Assembly (NCBI GenBank): GCA_954870475.1
Contig: OX940961.1
Span: 24,424,765-24,488,764, forward strand
DNA from: Euphrasia confusa
Lineage: Eukaryota; Streptophyta; Magnoliopsida; Lamiales; Orobanchaceae
Length of the DNA: 64,000 nt
Direction of reading: 5' to 3'
The translations under genes and the position numbers were made by a program. The notes under the pieces are model-generated. The model ran no database searches, was not told where the DNA came from, and saw nothing but the letters and a program-made list of their open reading frames with translations. Positions 46,516 through 60,109 of the stretch are shown here, in pieces (position 1 is the first letter of the stretch; every line of letters begins with the position of its first letter).

Positions 46516-48938
46516 ATGCAGGGGTTCCAGAAAACCCGGCGACTTAGATAAGAAAAGTTCGAGTCCACATGGGCGAAGCTGTTGAGGAAGCAGCGGTTGC
46601 AGTGGAAGACGTTTATCTTTTGATAGTTATAGGATTTCATTTCAAGTTTATTGCTTTGTACCTTTTATTTTAGAAAGAACTTTTGTTCTGGATTTCTATT
46701 ATTAATGGATATTTTATTTCTTTAATCATTTGATGGTTTGGATAAGAAATAATGACGATATCTATTCTGGTACATTAGATAGCAATATATGAATGATGAA
46801 TCCTTAGTCTACCACGATGCAACAAACCGTTATATATATAAACTTGTTTTACTTATTAGATGTATTTCTTTATCAATCATTATACTTGTGAATTCTTTAA
46901 CTTGGTAATATCTATTCAAAAGGGATTCAAAAGGTCGAAATTGATTTGATCAATTATAGTTGGAGGAATGGACTTCCCGACCTAAGAATCAATCTTGAAA
47001 GATGATACAACTAAGTTAACCTTTCTGGATAAAGGATGGAGTTCAGACAAGTATTAAGAATGATCAAAGATGATATATGCAGACATATGTGTAATTAGAG
47101 AGGTACGAGTCGTTCTTTAAAGAATACTCAAAGATGGAGTAGAATACTTGATGTGCCATAAAAGCGGAGTGTTTTTCAACACAAAGCCATTATGGGGAAC
47201 CTTCAAAGTATATCCATCGGAGGCCTGCGACTTGATCGCGGAGGCTGTAACCTATCTGAATAACACATAGCATAAATCAAAGATTGAGATTAAGTCTCAA
47301 ACGACTGCACCATACACTGATGTGTAGACATGGTGTGTCAGGAATAAGAAATGGAATTCTAATAGTAGAAGGACAAGTTTGATCGGAACTACCTATGTTC
47401 TATGGATTTTTCTGGATACAACGACATATTGCATATGGTTGTAGAAAATCCTAGAAGAACAAGTAATTGTATGTTCAATAGTACTACGAACCAGAAGGGT
47501 GTCTTCGCCCGGTTCTTAGAGGAAGACTATTAGATGAACTACAATGCCCTAACTGACAAAGTACTTTATAATGAGGGAAGAGAAGACTGAGAACCAGCCT
47601 AACCGAGTAGTAGTGCACCACTAACTGCACCTAATGTTATTACTGTTATATACCGGAACGCCATTGCAGTGGGAGGCTGTTAATCAACCAGAGATGTTCA
47701 TAAGACTGGAGGGGTTTTAAACCCTGGATCTGGTAGACATGAAATCGATCCCTAGTTCCGCATAAGAGGCAGTACTAATCTAAATGTGCCTACTTGGATA
47801 GCAATAATTTATTATTGTTAGAGGGGCAAGATCATTTAAGAGGTACAAGCTTAGTAAATCCATTTATGGATTACCACAAAGCTGGAACTTGTGAACTTGC
47901 AAATTGATGAGATAGTCCATTTTATGGATTCATCAAAAGGCATAGACAAGATTGGTGTATTGGAGACGTAATGGAAACAAAGTGGTGTTTCTCGGAATTT
48001 TGTGTAGATGACACTTCATCATTGGCAACAATGTAAAAGCGTTGTCAGACATAAAATAGAGGTTGTCTAAATAAATCGAAATATAAGATTAAGATGAAGT
48101 TAGATCATGTTCTTAGAAATCTTTCGATCTCTAGATAAGAACATTTGTACTTCTCTTTAGATATCTTATACGATTATGTTTTGTTTTAAAACATGCACAA
48201 TTCTGAGAAAGGTTAATGCCTTTCTAGAACAGAATGCATCTATCTAAGGTATGTGTCTTGAACACATGAAGGAGATGGATATAAACAAAGCAGATTCTTA
48301 CACTTCGAGTGTAAAGAGCTTTGTAAGTGCGGTGTTATAAAACAAGAACCTGATATCAACTATGCGGTTAGCGTAGTGGGAGGATATCAAAGTAATCTGG
48401 ATAAAAAGATATTCGAATGCTGTAAGAGTACTTGGAAGTACAGGATTACTAGCAAAAACGAAGTCTTCTTAGATTACAGTTTCTCAGATCCAAAGATCAG
48501 AGAAGGACCAGTGTAAGTCGATATCAGGCTATGTGTTCACTTTTAGAAGAGGTGGAACCTAAGGATGAAAGAGTGATAAGCATGAAGCTTCTCGGACTCT
48601 ATCATAAACCGAATAGCAGCCTCAGAGGCAGCGGAAGTTTTGGTTAGGTTCCGGAATGACCTCTGAACTTGGATATGATTCTTGGTTCACCAAAGGCTAT
48701 GTACATAGCGGTGCATGGAGAACTGGAAGAAGTCATAAGTTCAAAAGATGATGATAACACATAGAGCCAGTACCACCTGATACGAGCCATCGTCAGGGAG
48801 ACGACGCAGTAGTCACCAAGATAACTTCAGATCGGCAACCTAGATTGCTCACTCACATAATACTTCTGGGAAGTATAACTTAAGCACGTGATGAGTATGG
48901 GAGTCGGGAGTTTGGAGGAAATGACTAGACCTTAGTAC
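46516..48938 (+). pseudogene. Decayed Copia pol, copy A
   Basis: Remains of reverse transcriptase (EPDINYAVSVVGGYQSN near 48345-48400) and RNase H (IAASEAAEVLVRF near 48615-48655) are visible in short frames. Integrase is not recognisable. There is no frame above about 70 codons. Confidence 0.75.
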
Positions 48939-48949
48939 AAGTGGGAGAT
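48939..48949 (+). other. Polypurine tract, copy A
   Basis: AAGTGGGAGAT directly before the 3' LTR. Confidence 0.85.
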
Positions 48950-50817
48950 TGTTGGAGTTGTGTACTTAATGTCTAGATTTAAGTACCGGTAAACTCCCGG
49001 TCATGGCATTTAACCTATTTAATTAATGAACAATTATTTGCATTTAATTAATTATGCAAAAATATAGTCCTGGATTTTATACGTTGTAGTTAGTATGGTG
49101 GGGCATGGGCACACAGAAGATCATACTATCGGTTACTCGTATTTAATCGAACAGTTGCTCACGACCTAGATGGACACGGACCAATCCATCGGTATAGTCG
49201 TTTTGTGAGAGAGAAAATAATTTATCTTAATTATTTTATCACACTTGTACACTTGGTGTATTGGGCGGATCGCTTGAGATTTATTGATTAGGATTGCCTT
49301 GGATAATCAATTTAAGTCTCAGAGTATTTTATTCTTAATCCCCGATATTATTGCGGGTGTGTATATTTGATATAAGTGACTTTGATTTACCAAAGGAATT
49401 AACCGATTTAATTATTGGGTTAATTACCGGTTAAGTTGGGTCACTATATTTTATATACGACATGCCGTGAATACTTGACGGGAAAGTGTATCCCGTAAGG
49501 GTTGATAATATCCCCGAGATGAGTTCATAAGGAATTATTATGTAAACCCTGCAGGTGGATTTAATCCGCATAATAATTAAAGTTGAACGGTACTAGTCTC
49601 GGATATAAGAAATGAATAATATTTATTGAGCAATAAATAAATTTATTCATGGATATTTAAATCTTAAATACACGGAATAAATAATACTAAGATGGAGAAA
49701 TATTATTTGATATAATATGGAATAATATTGGGAGTGCAATTTTATTTATATAGTGGAAAATAAATAAAATTAATATTGATAAGAATTAATAGATTTGGGT
49801 TGGACCCAATTTAATTTTCAATATTGAAGCCCAATATTTATTCTCCTTATGATCCCCTACGTAGCCTATATAAGCACTACATGGTCTTCACTTTAAAGAG
49901 AGAATTAATTGACCTACGCCAATCATAAAATCTCGAGAGTGGGGAGGATCCATAGTGTTCGATAGATCGTCGCCCACACGACGTTCGGACGAGGTGCAAC
50001 GAATCGAAGGTAAAATCATAAACCCTCTTTTATGATTTCGTGTGAATTAATCGTAGTAAATACATGAACACACGATCCGGGTAAACGTACGAGCTTCGGG
50101 GACGGGGATTCGAGATCCCCGGCGAAGGTCGAGAAGCCCTCGATGGGATCGAGGGGGGCGGCCGAACCCTAGGGTTCGACCGCCGGCGCGCGGACGAAGA
50201 GGATGAGCCCCGGCTGGACGCCGGGGCGTGGGGTCGACCTCGGGTCGACCACCGGGGTTCGCCGTGGGCTGGTGCCACGGCGGATGGACCCCAGCCCTCA
50301 CCGTCCGGCGGCGTCGCGCGGAGGAGCCCTCGGCTGGAGCCGAGGGGCGATCGAGCCCGTGAGCTCGATCGCGGGTGTGCTACGGGGTCACCCGTAGCTG
50401 CCCTGTATGCGCTACGGGTTCGCCCGTAGCGGGCGTACGGGGTTGAACCCCGCCGCGAGCAGCGAGTCGTGGACTCGCTGCGGGGCTGCTACGAGCAGCC
50501 CCGGGGATGCCTCGCGCATCCCCAGCGATCATCGCGAGATGATCGCGAGCCCCGTGCGGGGGCTCGGCTGGACGCTCGCGGCCTTCGGGCCTCGCTGGGT
50601 GTTCGGTCGGGCCCCGGCTCGTGCGGTGGTTCGCGTTCGTGGATTCGGCTCGCGGGAGAAAATCGGCTGGGGGCGGGCTGCGTGTCTTCGGGCGCGTAGT
50701 CTCCAAAGGTCGGACTCCTGCGGATGAGTCGGGAATCCAATCTCCGGCGATGAAGGATTTCGGTCGGGCTATCGGTTCCGCATAAATTTTAATAGCCCGG
50801 GATATCGATTTCCAACA
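48950..50817 (+). repeat. 3' LTR of copy A
   Basis: 1868 bp. It lacks 53 bp present in the 5' LTR near 42920-42972, at a short repeat (GCAA / ACAA next to CGAATCG). Confidence 0.95.
50137..50565 (+). repeat. Hairpin string in 3' LTR of copy A
   Basis: Same inverted repeats as 43100-43528, shifted by 7037 bp. Confidence 0.88.
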
Positions 50818-52961
50818 AAGAAAACTCTTTTAATTTCCCCTGGCGATCTTCTCAAATTTTGATGGTTCAGCTTCATGCACCAAATATCGATGATGTTGCT
50901 GACCACCCAATTCTCAGGAAGGAGGGTTTCAAAATCATTCCTGTATGCATACCTATTCATCCCTCTAAATAGGAGCTCCCTATGAAACAGTTCAAACAGT
51001 GGAGAATTAGTTACAAATCAGTGTAGATTCTAGCAAATTATAACTTAATCAATATTATTCTAGCAAAAAACATAATAATTAAATCAGTTTCAAACAGATA
51101 CAAGTTCACAAGTCTCAAATGTTTATTTTTTTCAATCAAACATACTAATCAGAAATCAGATTAGAAAATAATCATTCAAGTCACAGACACAAAAACACAG
51201 CAGATTGATTTACTTTTTAATGTAGAAGTCATAACAAATCAGAGTAGACCCTAACAACATATCAAACATAACAGACAAGTTCAGAAATCACAGTAGAGTC
51301 TACTATGTTGAATCAGTTTTGAACAAAGCAAACAATACTTGTGATTGTATTTTCAACATGCAAACTCAGACTTGAACACAGTAAAAAATCATAGTACAAG
51401 TAGCTGGTTTTTTGATTTGCAGTCAATCATACTCATTAGAAGTCCCAAAAACACAGCTTGTGATTGTTTGTTTGTTTACGCATATCATTCAGAAATAAGA
51501 GTATAAAATATTCATTCAAACAATATTCATACAAGTCATGCTTTCTAATTTCAAATATAAACTCAGTTGAAGATCAAATAGACTGAGGTGAAGATTTTCA
51601 GATTTTTCACAGTAGAATATAGGTTATGCTCACTAGATGGCATCACAATTCAAGTTCAACTTGCAAAACACAATTCAACGTATTCTAAAATCAATTGAAG
51701 AGCAAAAATAGGTGAATGAGGTGAAGATTTTCCGACTTTCCTTCTTATATCTCAATGCATTCTACTAAAAAGGTTCCAAATAGAACAAACACAAATACAG
51801 AACACACACACGTACACAACAAACAGTAACACAAAAAACAGAGTAGGAATGAGATGTATACCCCTTGGTTTTGTCCTCTACTGGGAGAAAGGCATAGTCA
51901 GCTATGAACTGCTCCTTCTTGCTTATACGATTGACATCAGTCATCGTTTCCCTCCAGAACGGAGACCTCAAGTTCAGTGGAAGGTTCTTGTGCATTCATT
52001 TCTGTGTTTTTCGAACCAAAACATCTGGGGAATCGTCCTCTGACTCATGCAAGCACCTGTTTTCAAGAGTAAAAACAATAAATCAGTTATTTAATATATA
52101 TCATGATTATATTCAAAAAACTTTTGCTAAAATATTATTAGAACTTACTCAAGGAATTCTATCTCCTTCATTTCTCTGGCTGTGACGACCATATATGTGT
52201 TGTCTTGGTCCCCCACAATTTGGCAGCCATCTTGGCTTTCAGAATCAACTCCTGGAATTCCGAGGTTGAATGAAGGGCAACTGGGATCCTTTTCCTTCCT
52301 CTTCTTCGCTTTCAGCAATACGAAGGCCTTCTCCATTTCATCGATAGCAGCAATGAAATCATCGTCAAAGTATACTTCATCAGTCGTTGGCTCTATGGCC
52401 ACATTGAAAGTCTTGTTCTGGCCACATTGAAAGTCTTGTTTTGCCCATATCTGTTAAAACATTTAAGCATTGAGTGACTCCTTCTGCAATCTTCTTAAGA
52501 CCCCCAGTCAAGTCTGCTGTAGGAGTTTTATGTTGTTTCGGTTGAGCAGCAGCAACATCTACAGGGATTTCTTGAGCAGCAACAGCATTATCCCGTGAGG
52601 CAGCTTGTTGAGGGCCATCAGGAGCATCTAATGGAGTATTTTGTGGAGGGGCAACAACAGCATTATCTTGGGGACCATCTTGTCCATCTTCTCCATTTTC
52701 AGTAGCATCATCAACATTTTCAGCAACATTTTGTTGAAGATCAGCATCAACATTAATTTCTTGTGGGGCAACTGCTGGTTGAACAACTTTTGGTTCCCCA
52801 ACTGGCCTTGTCAGCCTCTCCACTACTTTGCCGACTCCAAATCTGTTTGGTTTTGTGTCAGTTTCCATCTTTATCCTTGCAACTATGTTTTTGGCGTTCC
52901 AGCTTCTGCAGACAGGGAACTGCCTTTGGACAGTCCTCGACATGAACACCATTCTGTCCAA

Positions 52962-54100
52962 ACTTTATGATTCCACCATTATTCATTAAAATTCCACAAC
53001 AACTGACCAAACAGAGCATTAAAATTCACAAGTCACAGTAGAATATACCAACAAACTCTGTTGAAATTAATGAATAAACACACACATACAAACAAACTCT
53101 ATGATTCCAATTAATCGCAAATCAAAGTATAACTATAAGGCTTTGTAACATGCAACTTGAAAATTAATTGATATTGGTGAAAATAGAGTTTCCGCTTACC
53201 TTATATGAATCTAGGGTTTCAGATGAGCGGACGATAGGTGTTGCGATGTTGTTTCTCCTGCTCCGGTGAAGTTGTGGAACCTAAGGATGGTGCTTGTCTC
53301 AGGTTAGCAAGACGGATGTTCGATTGAAGCTGCGGTTCGCGATTGTGGAAGAGGCGCAGTGGTAGAGTTAATTTTGGAGGAGGCGCGGTGGAGTGGTGGT
53401 TATCGTTGCCGTTGTCGTCGTTGTCGCCGGAGTTGTATTTGTATATCGTTGTTCTGAGAGAGGGAGGGAACCGTTTTCGTTTTCGTGTGTAGAAGGTGAG
53501 AAAGCACAGAGAGGGAACCGATTTCGTTTTCGTGTGTAGAGAGCCAAAATTCGTGTGTATAGGGCCAATTTTTTTGGGCCGAAATTGCTTTTATATTTTG
53601 GGTTGGGGACCATAAAATCTGCATGGGCCCCTACCCCATGGTATAGGGCCTCAAAAATAGTGGTTTAGAAAGAGGATAAAGGGGGTTATTATATATATTT
53701 ATTTCAATAACTATTAAAATAATTAAAAAAATATTAATATAAATATTAAAATAAAATTAGTGTTTTAATAATTTAGGTATATTAATTAATTATTCTATAA
53801 AATTGATTTTTTTTACTTAATAATAATTTGTGAAATTATATAATTACGTATTTATGAATTATTGAAATATATATTTTTAAAATAAAAAACAAATATATTA
53901 ATTTAAATATTTCTTTTATTATTTATGTATTATAAATATATTAATGAATTAATTTATAAAATTATAATAAAATTATTTGAAATATATTTTGAAAATAAAA
54001 AAATAAGTGAGGTATGATAAAGTAATAAAGTGAGTGAGATGGATATTCTTGATGAACATGCTGTAGAAGTCATACTATTTGCACATTAAATTGACATACA
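52962..54100. other. Upstream flank of the Ulp1 relic, then AT-rich DNA
   Basis: At 53200-53640 there is mixed sequence with GTCGTTGTCGCCGG-like runs and a partial duplication (GGAACCGTTTTCG / GGAACCGATTTCG near 53468 and 53515). From 53690 the sequence is very AT-rich. No gene is seen. The right border of the Ulp1-bearing transposon could not be placed. Confidence 0.4.
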
Positions 54101-54822
54101 TTAGTCCTCCTACCCGTGCGATACACGTGTATTTAATTCAACTATTTGTTAGTCGGAGTAGTGCCCTTTCGGCTTAATATTAGATGTAGATATTGATAAC
54201 TGACAAATAAATATTAAGTGGATAATCTAATTGAAATAATACAATAAAGAAAATTACATTCATATTACAAATTATGGAATACTTCTTTATAGACTGCATT
54301 TGTTCTATTCATAAGACGACCACGCTGCTCACAAAGCAGAAGCTTCAACCCGGTCGTGTTGGTTACTCTAGAAAACTACAATTGATCGTGCGTAAATACT
54401 GATTTTTTCAAAAATATTCCAACATTTGTCAACAACTGACCTTGACTCTTATTAATAGTCATGGCATACGATATCATAATCGAAAATTGTCTTCGTTGGA
54501 AAGCAAACTGAAATTTGGTATTCCAGGGCATCAGAGCAATTCGAGTATTAAAAACCATTTTCCCAGAATTATTTCCTCTAAATACTTTCGCGTGGATAAT
54601 ATAATTATCAAGTAATGTTACAACCATCCTAGTACCATTACATAGTCCGACAGAAGCATCCATATCCCGCAACAGTATAACGGTCACCCCAACCTAATAC
54701 GAAACAGTTCATGTATCAAAAACTATATACCAAGTCACAACATTTAATTAATTCGTATATTATATATACAATAAATAGAATATGACATTACTATATAAAT
54801 TGTTGCTTAAAAAAAATAAGTC

Positions 54823-54853
<31 letters not shown>

Positions 54854-55030
54854 TACTATATTAATTAATATATTTAGATTTTAGTAAAAAAGTTTATAAT
54901 AATACCAACCTTCAACTTCATGGTTTGATAGACTTGTTGGTATTTAAGAACTCAACCGAAAGCATTTAATCAAACATATTCTCCGCGTTCTTTCTAGAAA
55001 ATTGATATTCTCGATGTAATCATAAAAAGA
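54101..55030 (-). mobile_element. Old Helitron remnant with preserved 3' end
   Basis: On the minus strand the element ends in a hairpin (ACACGTGTATCGCACGGGT region, plus 54112-54131), then AGGAGGACTAA at 54101, followed by T. That is the CTRR-T end of Helitrons. The helicase C-terminus lies just inside. Its 5' part is lost in AT-rich DNA. Confidence 0.7.
54265..55020 (-). pseudogene. Helitron Pif1-type helicase C-terminus, decayed
   Basis: Exon 54265-54693 encodes VILLRDMDASVGLCNGTRM, then QFSIMISYAMTINKSQGQ, and after a stop at the strand-exchange motif (DQL, stop, FSRVTNTTGLKLLLC) ends EVFHNL. An upstream exon relic is at about 54907-55020. Exon structure and the order of motifs match the second Helitron at 57217-57749. 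The lesion is at the conserved LYVA(V/L)SR site. Confidence 0.8.
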
Positions 55031-57045
55031 ATTATTAATGATGAATGCATTATCAAAAATGTTAATACATAAATAAATCATAATCATATTAGAAAAAATA
55101 ATTTATCGAAGTTGAGAATGAGTAAAAGATAAAGACTTTTTATAGGGGTAAAATTGAATTAAGTTTTCTATAATTTTTTAAAATTAATTGAATAAAAATC
55201 GCAATTTGGTTGAAAATTTATAATTTAATTGACTAATAAAAATAGAATAGGGTAAATTAAATTAAATGCAACCTAATTTACTTAATATTGATATGATATA
55301 ATGATTAATACAAATTAATATTAATAATATTATCTATTGAGATTTATATGATAAAGTAAATAAATAAATAATATATATAAATAAGGAATAAAGTGAAGAT
55401 ATTAATAGAAGATATTAAAAAAATGATTTATTTAATAATTTGAATTTTTTAAGTCAATCTTTACTAAGGAGTTTATAAAGATACTGTAAATTATATAAAA
55501 TTAAATAGTAAGAGAATAAGAAAAATATAAATATTATTATTTATATATTAATTACATATTTAATATTTACTTAATAAATTGATTAAGATAAATCAAACGC
55601 TTAAAATATATGTCACAGTTAGTTGAATTATTTATTATAAGGATTAAATAAAAATACGATTGCGTAAGTTACAAGAAATAAAATTAGAATAAAATTAAAT
55701 AAAAATATTATAAATTTTATTAAAATAATAATTGTGAGTTACATAAAATATTATAAATTAAATCATAAAATAAAAGATAAATAAATTATTAACGCAAAAT
55801 ATTCTATACTTATTAAAGCTTGATTCCATTTAAACCTTTTGCAATTCAAAGATCGTTCGATTTGAATAAACCTAGAAAATAAAAAAAGTAAGAAATACAA
55901 AATGCCTACAAAAAAAATAATCTTAAAAAAAAGTAAAAAAAAATTTAAAAACTAGAAAAAAAATTCAAAAATCATTACCAAATAAATTGTTATATTTACA
56001 ATAGAATTATAATCATTAAACAATAATATTAAAACTAAAATTCAAATTAGTAAAAAATACTTACCTGCAAAAAATAAAAATATTAATGATCAAACAATAA
56101 TATTAAAACTAAAATTCAATTTAGTAAAAAATACTTACATTAAATATTAATGATTAAACAATAATATTAAAACTAAAATTCAAATTAGTAAAAAATACTT
56201 ACATTGAAGGTTGTCTGCAAAAAATAAAAATATTAATGACTAAACGATAATATTAAAATTAAAATTCGATTTAGTAAAAGATACTTACATTTGAAGGCTA
56301 TAAAAATAAAAACGTTAATTATCAAACAATAATATTTAAATTAAAATCGAATTAGTAAAAAAATGTTTACCTAAGAAGATGCAAAAAATACAAAAAAAAA
56401 AACAAAACTTACATAGAGTTCTGCAAAAAAACAAAAGTGTGAGCATTAATAAATAAAAAAATAGAATAAGGAGAGGAAGAGAGTGAGTGAAGATGAAATA
56501 ATTTATATATAGATACGGATTTGAATTATTAATATAAATAGTAGATAATATCAAATTTATTTAGTTGATTTGATTTGAATTATTCATGATTATAATAATA
56601 TAAATAATAGATAATATCAAATTTATTTAGTTGCTTTAAATAAGGAGTAGATTTACTTAAAATTCTGATATTATTGTTTATATAATATAAATTGATTAAT
56701 TAACTGGTTAAATATATTAATAAAAAATACAAATTCTCTCGCATCAATCCTTAATTACACGCTAATTAATTTTAGTACTGTAAATAAATATTAATATAAT
56801 AGAATAAATTAAGAAGATAAATAAGGAATAAATGTGATATTTCAAATATTTAAAGTCAATATTTAAGAAGATTATAAATTTAAATTATATTATATAAAGA
56901 AATAAATAATTACTAATTAATTAAAAATAATTATGCCAGTGTAAACACAAATTTAATCTAATTTCATTAATTATTAATAGGTGTGAACACAACATAATCT
57001 AACGGGTAAAATATATGCCACAATTGCTAGCTGAATTATATATTA
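55031..57045. other. AT-rich DNA between the two Helitrons
   Basis: Extremely AT-rich. Apart from the tandem repeat at 56013-56370 I see no gene or recognisable element. Confidence 0.6.
56013..56370. repeat. Five-copy degenerate tandem repeat
   Basis: The unit AAACAATAATATTAAAACTA followed by AAATTCAAATTAGTAAAAAATACTTAC recurs five times at irregular 60-95 bp spacing. Confidence 0.8.
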
Positions 57046-57056
57046 CTAGTGACATG

Positions 57057-57073
57057 CCCGTGCGATGCACGGG
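57057..57073 (-). other. Helitron 3'-terminal hairpin
   Basis: Stem CCCGTGC/GCACGGG with a 3-nt loop, about 10 nt from the CTAG end. This is the usual termination signal for rolling-circle transposition. Confidence 0.9.
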
Positions 57074-57216
57074 GAGTCGAATTCGGCAATCGCGCATTCG
57101 TAAATTGCTATTTGTACACAATTTTCGGCGAAGTATGATTTAAAAACTTATTGACTAAAAAAGTTTGATCGGCAAAGCAATCAATGGTTACAAAATTTTA
57201 AAGACTTGCTTGTACA

Positions 57217-60109
57217 CTACAAATTTTGAAAGACCTCTTTGTACACTACATTGGCGGTTCTATTTGTGAGTTTCTCGTTCTCGTCGCAGAGTAAGAGCTT
57301 CAAGCCGGATTTGTTGGTCACTCTCGAAACAGCAACGTACAACTGACCATGTGTAAATACAGGCTTCTTAAAAAATATACCAACATTAGACAGAGACTGA
57401 CCTTGACTCTTGTTTATCGACATGGCATACGATATCATGATCGGAAATTGCCTTCGTTGCAAAGCAAATGGATATCTCGGATCAGACGGCGTCATATTAA
57501 TTCGAGGAATATACACCAGATCGCCCATATTTTTTCCTCCCAACACACGACCCTGGATGACGTAATTTCCAAGTTTTGTTACAACCAACCGCGTTCCATT
57601 GCACAGGCCGTTGTAAGGATCCATGTTCCGCAAAAGCATAATCGGCACACCAACCTGTTTGTATTAAAAATATAAATAAAAATAATCAAACAACAATAAT
57701 ACAATAAAAAACTTTTTCGATTACATTATCATAAAAAAGGATGCTAACCTTCAATCTCAACTGATGGTTTGGCAACCCGGAACACTTGAAGGTGTTCAAG
57801 AACTCAACCGTGTGCATTTGTTCAAACATACTATCTCCACGGTCGGTCAGAGCAATCGAATCGGAACTGAGGTATATTCTTTCGTCTGTGTGGTGCATGC
57901 TTACCATGTAATCGTTTATTCCATCCACTTCTTCAAGAGTCGGCGCCAGAATCGCTCTTCCTTGCAAAAATTGAATATCGCCAATGTGCTCATGAAAAGA
58001 AGGGTACGTAGATTGCACCATCGACTCTATGTAATTATCGGACTGCGTGATCAAAAACTCATCGGGAAATCGTACAGACGTTTCCCCATCGTTTTCATCG
58101 CCAAGAGTACCGTCCCTTATAGCAGACATCCAATCGGAGAACTCTCGCAGCTCACGGTAATCATTTTCATTGCCGATACTTTGCAGCCGCATATTTTTCG
58201 TCAGACGCAAATCTTTGCATTCGTCCCACAGCTTAGATGAATTAATCGTGGCATGAACAACGTCTTGTCTCGTCCCTTTGGGTATAACCGGCAATATATG
58301 ACGAAAATCACCTCCCAAAACGACAACCTTTCCTCCGAAAGGTTGGTTCTCGGCGTCAGGATGCTGGGTTCTCATTATATCGCGCAACGTCCGATCGAGC
58401 GCTTCGAAACAATGCCTAATACAAAACAAATGAGAAATACGTAATGAAAAAATAATTCTAAGCGTAAAATATACGATTTTTTATTAACACGCAACTTATC
58501 GTATTCAAAGGCACGTTGTAAACATACCTGTGCATCATAGGTGCCTCGTCCCATATAATAAGCTTCGTTTTGATTATCAGATTCGAGTGATCGGTGTTCA
58601 GTTTGATGTTGCACGTAGAACCCTCGGTCAAATCGATCGGAATAGAGAATTTCGAGTGTGCAGTTCTGCCACCTGGCAAAAGAAGAGAAGCTATTCCGCT
58701 GGAAGCGACATTCAACACGATGCCACCCTTGGAGCGCACTGCTGCAGAAAGAGTCTTCCAAACAAAGGTTTTACCGGTACCTCTGTAACCGTACAAAAAA
58801 AATACACGGCCTGCGCCCGAGTCGAGCGATGCAACGATCGAACGATAAGCAGCGCGCTGATCGTCGTTCAACATGTTCAGTAATTTTTTATACTCAATCG
58901 CGAGAGAATTTCTGTCGTAAGACATCTCATCAGCTATCATCTGATTTTGTGCGTAAGACATGTCGACGGCCGTCGGATACGGCAAAGTAGTGTACTCGCG
59001 GAGGGATCTACCTTTTTGTCTCATAAGATCTTCCAATTTCAGCAAGCATCGATTGATAATTTCATCCTGGGTGAGAGTGAGATCTGCCGAAACACTTAAA
59101 GTAATCAATTCACACGATAAATCATCTATCTCGAGGCAACATAAACGAACAAATTTATTTTGTCATTCGGGACAGAACTTCTTTGACAATGAAAGTGTTC
59201 TAATTGTATAAGTTTGAAAACTAAAAGAATAAAATTAGTAACCGATGAATACCTGGCCGTTTCATTTCTTCTCGATAATTGTTTAGGATGTCGGCCGAGA
59301 GGTACTCCTTGCAACTATCCCACACATCTGCCGGGCTGGTAAGCGTTTCCGAAGTCAATAAATTAACGAACAAACTGCGAAGCATCTTTTCCGATCCCCA
59401 ATGCGCTGCTTCTTTGATCGCATCGATAAATTCTTTGTCGTCGTCGAGCAGCCCTCTTGCATAGCACGCTTCTTTGAATGTTGCATATCGTTTTCCGTTG
59501 TAAGTGGAAATATCATCGTACGATTTGCATCCACGAACTACATTCAAGAGCACCCTTAAATAATACCTGTCACCAGCTCCGGGATAAATGTACGACAACC
59601 TTCCCAACGCTATTCCTCTTTGTCTCGGTTGCCAAACCTTTTTGCTTTCGTCCCATACGAATTGTTGTGGAAACTCTGCATAAGTCAAATTACTTGCAAG
59701 ATCGGGATATTGGCGGTTTGCTTCCATCCAAGCCGTGAACATGGTAGCCTTCGAAGCACTCCTCTCCACCACATCAGATATAGAAGCATTGGTTTTGTAA
59801 ACAATACTTTGTTCGTCCACTGGATGGAAAATGAGTCTGGTAACGGACGGGTAATTGAAATGAATTTCATAACCGAACAATCTCCAACATGCTTCAGAAG
59901 CCGAGACGTATCGTGCATCAAAGTACTGTTTAATTTCATCCACGTCTTCTTTTGAGGCGCTTTTGTCATGAGACTGATAAAATACAGCAGTTACGCGATC
60001 ATTCCCTTTGTGAACGTATTTGAACAAATACTTTATCGAGCGTGACCTGTTGCACCACTCCACATTGATATGTGAACGATACTTCTTCAGGAGGAAAGCA
60101 TTATGCGGG
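57217..60109 (-). CDS. Helitron RepHel helicase (N-terminus missing)
   Basis: Four exons join in phase: 59253 to about 60109, 58528-59083, 57749-58415 and 57217-57654. The first encodes the segment between Rep and helicase (SIKYLFKYVHKGNDRVTAVF). The second holds Walker A (GYRGTGKTF) and Walker B (IIWDEAPM). The third begins at RHCFEALDRTLRDIM and includes GGDFRHILPVIPKGTRQD. The last contains MISYAMSINKSQGQSLSNVG and LYVAVSRVTNKSGLKLLLC and stops after EVFQNL. These are superfamily 1 Pif1-type motifs in order, with no in-frame stop, so the helicase half looks functional. The HUH Rep domain would be encoded upstream, beyond the insertion of element E. Confidence 0.87.

Larger units (their letters stand above)
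41860..50817 (+). mobile_element. Copia LTR retrotransposon copy A, complete and young
   Basis: 5' LTR 41860-43780 (1921 bp), PBS at 43783, gag relic at 45868, polypurine tract at 48939 and 3' LTR 48950-50817 (1868 bp). The 5-bp duplication is aagaa at 41855-41859 and 50818-50822. The LTRs differ by a 53-bp deletion in the 3' LTR plus a few substitutions. It interrupts the Ulp1 relic. Confidence 0.95.
40184..52961 (-). pseudogene. Transposon-type Ulp1 (C48) cysteine-peptidase gene, broken and split by copy A
   Basis: Minus-strand exon pieces, 5' to 3': 52380-52961 (acidic, Gln/Asn-rich), 52144-52402, about 51844-52054, about 50823-50980, [copy A], 41835-41859, about 41658-41770, 41429-41565, 40987-41182 and 40184-40324. 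Recognisable features are RSPFWRE...FIADYAF, LPENWVVSNIIDIWCMKLN, FWTLCFNF...VEIIDN and the cysteine motif DCGVYCMRHMETYKGD. Such genes ride in Mutator-like elements and cleave SUMO-like substrates. Defects are an in-frame TGA after RKTQK near 51995, another near 41690, a frame break with a 23-bp tandem duplication near 52400-52445, and Tyr where the catalytic His is expected (DDAYFWT). Copy A inserted into the exon ending IKRVFF. Exon borders are approximate. Confidence 0.72.

Noticed and set aside
57764..58990. Plus-strand frames of 110-158 codons
   Set aside because: They are antisense to the Helitron helicase, whose motifs are clear on the minus strand.
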